DNA of 5,515 nt from Candidatus Krumholzibacteriia bacterium (GTDB lineage: Bacteria > Krumholzibacteriota > Krumholzibacteriia > LZORAL124-64-63), in assembly GCA_030643455.1 (NCBI GenBank), contig DAOWLV010000246.1:1-5515 (forward strand). Reading direction: 5' to 3'. Position 1 is the first letter of the stretch. Each line of letters opens with the position of its first letter. Made by a program: the position numbers and the translations under genes. The notes under the pieces are model-generated. The model was not told the origin of the DNA. It did not search any database and saw only the letters and a program-made list of their open reading frames with translations. This document shows, piece after piece, positions 5,352 through 5,515 of this stretch.

Positions 5352-5515
5352 TGCTGACCCGCCTTTCGACTTTTTTCTACGGTGCCGCCCTCGTGACACT
5401 CCCCTGGGTGGGTGTCGGCCTCATGAAAATCACCACTGGACGCGACTGGGGGGGGGGCCTCAGCCCTCCTGGCCGTTTCTTGCCCCGGCCAGTCTGTGTG
5501 CCGGTCCCGCCCGAC
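5351..5515 (+). CDS. Membrane protein, N-terminal part only (runs off right edge; frame uncertain after a G-run)
   Basis: The ATG at 5351 shares one base with the upstream stop (TGATG) and has AAAGGA (5335-5340) ten bases upstream. The first 25 residues hold a hydrophobic segment (FFYGAALVTLPWVGVGLM), so an integral membrane protein is likely. After TGRDW the sequence enters a run of ten G (5448-5457). In the frame as given, the remaining residues are Pro/Arg-rich and unlike a membrane protein. One extra G would give a more membrane-like QPSWPFLAPASLCAGP. None of the three frames stops before the window edge, so the frame cannot be decided here. An O-antigen ligase/polymerase-like protein is a weak guess from the flavour of the N-terminus; the family is unidentified. 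Confidence 0.6.
   Translation, partial: MLTRLSTFFYGAALVTLPWVGVGLMKITTGRDWGGGLSPPGRFLPRPVCVPVPPD
5448..5457 (+). repeat. Homopolymer tract of ten G in a coding region
   Basis: Ten consecutive G lie at codons 33-36 of the last gene, after a predicted membrane segment. Tracts of this length are prone to polymerase slippage and to base-calling error, so both phase variation and a sequencing artefact are possible. Confidence 0.6.

Overview
The window is about 5.5 kb of GC-rich bacterial chromosome, densely coded and without mobile elements, rRNA, tRNA or CRISPR. Gene content (a membrane-anchored PpiD/SurA-type foldase, a B. subtilis-like GSI-alpha glutamine synthetase, a DUF212/YuiD membrane protein and a Soj-type ATPase) with signal peptide plus membrane anchor architectures suggests a diderm from one of the less studied GC-rich lineages (FCB-like, for example Krumholzibacteriota, Eisenbacteria or Latescibacterota). 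That placement is inference from protein flavour only.

Layout. 1-607 (minus): the N-terminal 202 residues of a PpiD-like periplasmic foldase, running off the left edge. 608-819: divergent intergenic region with a sigma70-like promoter for glnA and a structured GC-rich leader for the foldase gene. 820-2205 (plus): complete glnA. 2238-2672 (plus): DUF212/YuiD-family (divergent PAP2-like) membrane protein, 32 bp behind glnA and probably cotranscribed. 2673-2858: intergenic region with its own promoter and a leader of about 110 nt holding several inverted repeats. 2859-3932 (plus): a ParA/Soj ATPase carrying a C-terminal glycogen-binding (CBM48/AMPK1-CBM) domain. 3976-4821, 4818-5351 and 5351-window end (plus): an unrecognised soluble protein, an unrecognised secreted protein with a C-terminal membrane anchor, and the first part of a membrane protein. 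The last three are joined by stop/start overlaps and follow the ParA gene by only 43 bp, so 2859 to the right edge reads as one operon.

Most interesting point. The ParA-glycogen-binding fusion keeps the deviant Walker A motif with both lysines and also the aromatic residues that contact glucan in AMPK-type domains. No parB gene is visible. ParA-type ATPases position cargoes other than DNA (for example carboxysomes through McdA), so the fusion suggests an ATPase that positions or senses an alpha-glucan, or a cell-envelope polysaccharide process, with three cotranscribed partners, two of them membrane proteins. This is a hypothesis from domain architecture and gene order. A run of ten G residues in the last gene may be a sequencing error or a slippage site and limits confidence in its reading frame.
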